A DNA stretch of 59,112 bases from Acanthamoeba castellanii str. Neff (Eukaryota; Discosea; Longamoebia; Acanthamoebidae). The translations under genes were made by a program, and so were the position numbers. Under the pieces are notes generated by a model that was not told where the DNA came from, searched no databases, and saw only the letters and a program-made list of their open reading frames with translations. Positions within the stretch are counted from its first letter, which is position 1; each line of letters starts with the position of its first letter. Of the stretch, positions 56,103 through 59,112 are shown piece after piece. The stretch covers positions 20,582 to 79,693 of the forward strand of contig NW_004457697.1 in assembly GCF_000313135.1 (NCBI RefSeq). Direction: 5' to 3'.

Positions 56103-57897
56103 TTACATCAGCAGGCACTTGTCTGGGTCGGTGGTTTCTCGACGCTTCCTGGGGCCTTCTTCGCGCTTCTCCTGCGTTTGGCTCCGTGGTCGCGTGTTGC
56201 TCTCCCGCCCGAGGTTCGACGCGAAGATGCTCTCCAGCGCCTCCTCCTCGGCGAAGATCTTCGTGTTCCGCCGGCTTCGTCGAAGGGGCTTGTCGCCGAA
56301 CACGTCGCTCATCAGCCGCTCCTCCTTGCTCGCCGAGTTCTTCCTCCGTCCGCTGGGACTGTCAGCGCCGCCGCTGCCGCCGAGCCCGTCGTCCAGCTTC
56401 TTCCGTTCGGTGCTCAGTCGCTGACGCCGCATGGCGTCATCTTCGCGCGAGTACCCGACGTCGGCCTCGTCGTCGTTGTCCGTGTACTCCGAGATGCCGC
56501 TCCCGCTCCGCCCGATGCCGCTCCCCTCCCGCCCTCCGCCGCTGTCCGTGTTTCGTCGCACGTTCCGCTCGCTCGCGGCCCGCTCCCTCCCTTCGCGCAT
56601 GGGGTGGTACATGTACTCGTTTCCGCCGCCGCCGCTGCCGTTGGACCGCGCGCTGAGGAGCGGACTCGAGTTGAAGGCGCCGCTGTCGCTCCTCGAGATC
56701 ACCAGCACGCTGCCCCGCCGGGCGCTCCCCAGCGGAGTGATCGGTCCGCCGCTGCTGCTCCCGCCGCCGCCTTCGCTCCCCTCGCCGTCCTCCTCCGAGA
56801 TCTCGCTCTGCAGCAGCTGCTGCTGTCGCTGGCGCTGCATCATCTTCTGTTGCTGCGCGTCGCGTCGCTCGGCGAGCTTGATCTCCTTGAGAAGCGTGAG
56901 GATGGTCTTCGGCTTGGGCCGGTTGTTCGGGTTCGTGGCCACGCACTGGAGCACCAGGTCGCGCAGCATCGGCGGGCAGCCGGGCGAGTCGTTGAGCTCC
57001 TTGGTGAAGTCCTCCGTGTCGAACCCGAACTTGGTGCCGATGCTGCGCGGCGGCGGGTTGCGTCGCGTGATGAGCTCGAACAGCACCACCCCGAACCCGA
57101 AGATGTCGGCCCGCTCGTCGTGCAGGTCGCCCATGAGCACCTCCGGCGCCACCGCCTCCATGTTACAGTCCCCCGGCGCTCCACGTCCGCCTCGCACCAG
57201 GCCCATGTTGCTGACCTTGACCCGGCCGTTCACAGACAACTGCCATGTGTTGTCGTTACTCACCACACACACCGCACAGACACACGCACGAGCGTACCAG
57301 AAGATTTCGAGACCGGAAGTCGCGATGTATGATGCCCTTGCTGTGCAGGTAGGTGAGGGCGAGTGTGGCCTCGAGGGCGATCTTGATGCGCCGCCGCCAT
57401 GGGAGATCGGCCGAAGGGTCGTGCAGGAGCCGGTACACGTTGTCTGTGAGGTGCTCCGAAATGGTGTACACCTTGCTCTCCGTCTCGCACACCCCAATCT
57501 GCAGCCCCCGCCCCATCTTCAGCCCACCATCCACGTCACAACAAAGGAGGGGAGAGGGGCAGATGTACGAAGTGCACGATGTTGGGGTGCCGGATTTCTC
57601 TGCGGGTTGAAGATGATCGATGTTTAGTGACAAAATATCTGTCGTAGCCATAAAGGATTGGCAAGATGAGCTGTACTTGAGGGTAAGAAACTCCTCGAGG
57701 GCGGCCGACAGGGCGTCCTCCTCCTGACCATCGAGGCCGCTCACTTCCTTGATGGCCACCTCGGTACCGAACCAGGCGGCCTTGAATTCTCGCCCCCCGA
57801 GGCGAGGGGACAGGCCCGCCCCCATGGGCTCGATGCACTCGAAGTCGCCCCAGCTGATTTTGTATGCGTCCTCCGGCATCTCTTCATCTTCTGTCAT
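56103..57897 (-). CDS. divergent TKL kinase-like protein with C-terminal CaaX box
   Basis: Four exons (57677-57897, 57569-57599, 57298-57498, 56103-57239) give 529 residues. The kinase fold covers about residues 15-290: an altered glycine loop (PMGAGLSPRLGGREF), TEVAIKEV with the Lys, IRHPNIVHFIGVC, GIIHRDFRSRNLL (HRD intact), and VAPEVLMG with FGFGVVLFELITRR. The DFG motif is replaced by NMG in VKVSNMGLVRG, so the metal-binding Asp is missing and a pseudokinase or atypical mechanism is likely. A long Gln/Arg then Gly/Ser-rich tail ends in DKCLLM, a textbook CaaX box predicted to be farnes­ylated, tying the protein to membranes. Confidence 0.82.
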
Positions 57898-58289
57898 GAT
57901 TGTGTATATGTGTCTGCGTGACTCGCTTAGAGCCGCTCTTCTATGTTCAATCTATCGCTCTTTGCCGCAGTGGATCTTGTTGGTGATCGAAGGACTGCGT
58001 GTCGCTTGTCGCTTTGCGTCTGTCGAGACAGTTCTCTTAGTGACACTGCGTGCTTTTGGCCCCTGTTCAAAAGCCCTAACACGCTGCGCCTCCTTTTTTT
58101 CAAACCCTGTCTTCGCAGCTGCGTCACGCGTGCACGAGGGCTTTGGGAACCAGCTCTTCTTGCGCCAAAAGACACCGCGCCGCAATTGGTCCAAAATTTC
58201 TCTCTTTTCCACAAAATAAAAAGAGAAATACGTATTTCTTGGCGTTTATGCAACATTTTTTCGCGAGATAGAGGATAAAATTAGAAAAA
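57898..58289. other. divergent intergenic region
   Basis: About 390 nt between two divergent start codons. The plus-gene side is AT-rich (AAAATAAAAAGAGAAATACG). No exon or RNA seen. Confidence 0.45.
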
Positions 58290-59112
58290 ATGAATCGATC
58301 GGGCACGCACGGCACGAGGAGGAAGGTGCCCAAGACACCAGAGGAGGTGGAGGCGGCACTGGCAGCCGAGATGGAGGTGACGCACCAGCTGGCACACGAG
58401 GTGGACTCCATCGCAGATCGCCAGGCCGCCCCCGATGTGATCGCCCTTGAGCTCAATCGCGAGCGCGAACTCCGTGGCCAGGCCCCAGCGGCCGAACAGG
58501 AGGAGAAGATGGAAACAGAAGAAAAGGAAGAACCCGCTGAAGAAGAAAAGGCTGGAAGCAACAACAAGAAAAGGCAAAAGAAGCGCCCTAGAGAAGATGA
58601 GGGGGAGCCGCAGGCAGAGGAGCAAGCCGAAGCGCCCGCTGGGTCGGGTGAAAAGAGACGCAAGAAGAAGGCGGCCAAGAAGCACAAGGCCAACGCCGCC
58701 GAGGAGGTACACGACCGCACCACACATCCCTTCATTTTTTTTTGTGTTCTGCACGGCGCTGTCAGCTCTCTTGCTGACCCGTGCCACGTTGGTTCACAAC
58801 CGGTGGCGGCTTTGCCGCGCAGGCGAGGAAGCAGGACGAGCATCCTGAGATCGCGGCCTTCCACGAAGAAGTGCGGAACACGTCGATGGACATGGTGCAG
58901 GCCCGCATTCCCGCCAAGATCATCGAAGTCCACGCCCTCTACAAGGTACACCAACCTAAGGCGACTGTGGTGGAGTTCGTGTGTCTCATCCCCGGGTCTC
59001 GTAATCGTGTGCGTGTGCGTGTCGTGCGGCTGCGTCGGTTCGGACCACGCCACGTAGAAACTGGTATCCGAGATGAAGCCTCTGGGGGAAACTATTGAGG
59101 CCTCCGACGTTA
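58290..59112 (+). CDS. possible PA28/REG-like protein, N-terminal part (cut by window)
   Basis: Exons 58290-58706, 58823-58945 and 59058 onward; the gene runs off the window. The first about 135 residues are charged and disordered with nuclear-localisation-like clusters (KKRQKKRPRED, KRRKKKAAKKHK). Then comes IAAFHEEVRNTSMDMVQARI followed by PAKIIEVHALYK, which recalls the first helix of proteasome activator PA28 subunits, where F-x-K-x-I-x-E-L-D follows a long helix. The match is short and from memory, and the C-terminal homology region lies outside. If correct, it would cap the 20S proteasome in the nucleus. A basic nuclear protein of another family is equally open. Confidence 0.4.

Overview
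The window is nuclear DNA of a GC-rich, gene-dense unicellular eukaryote, most likely an Acanthamoeba-like free-living amoeba. This rests on three things: short introns in almost every gene, genes packed on both strands, and a gene mix of tyrosine-kinase-like kinases, an RFX factor, secreted sugar-degrading and copper enzymes, and Ser/Gly/Pro-rich linkers. The species is an inference. I rebuilt 21 gene models by hand from reading frame, splice signals and codon phase. Every complete model closes to a whole number of codons.

Layout. 1-5.9 kb (+): an RFX-type transcription factor and an unknown Pro/Thr-rich protein. 6-18.8 kb (-): a secreted polysaccharide-lyase-like protein, a type I membrane protein built from repeated ~26-residue exon units, and a 2348-residue STE20-type kinase fused to a beta-propeller. 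19.9-39.1 kb (+): ALG10 glucosyltransferase, an AIG2/GGCT-like protein, an ankyrin protein, a 1888-residue DEP-plus-TKL-kinase protein, a BTB/BACK protein and a PH-domain protein. 39.1-40.2 kb: a frameshifted coding relic. 40.2-50.4 kb (-): an SLC36-like amino-acid transporter, a CotA-like secreted multicopper oxidase, and three unknown proteins, two of them membrane proteins. 50.8 kb: a perfect 35-bp inverted repeat. 51.1-52.7 kb (+): an intronless bacterial-type FAD monooxygenase, the best horizontal-transfer candidate. 52.8-59.1 kb: an NSUN-type RNA m5C methyltransferase head to head with SSU72, a divergent TKL kinase that lacks the DFG Asp and ends in a CaaX box, and the start of a possible PA28-like protein.

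There is no operon logic. The genes cover signalling (kinases, BTB, PH, ankyrin), transcription and RNA processing (RFX, SSU72, NSUN), ER glycosylation (ALG10), and surface or secreted functions (lyase, repeat protein, multicopper oxidase, transporter). The most unusual signals are the modular-exon surface protein, the fused kinases, the pseudokinase-like CaaX protein, the inverted repeat next to the transferred monooxygenase, a donor-site consensus of GTAC rather than GTAAG, and at least one obligatory GC-AG intron.
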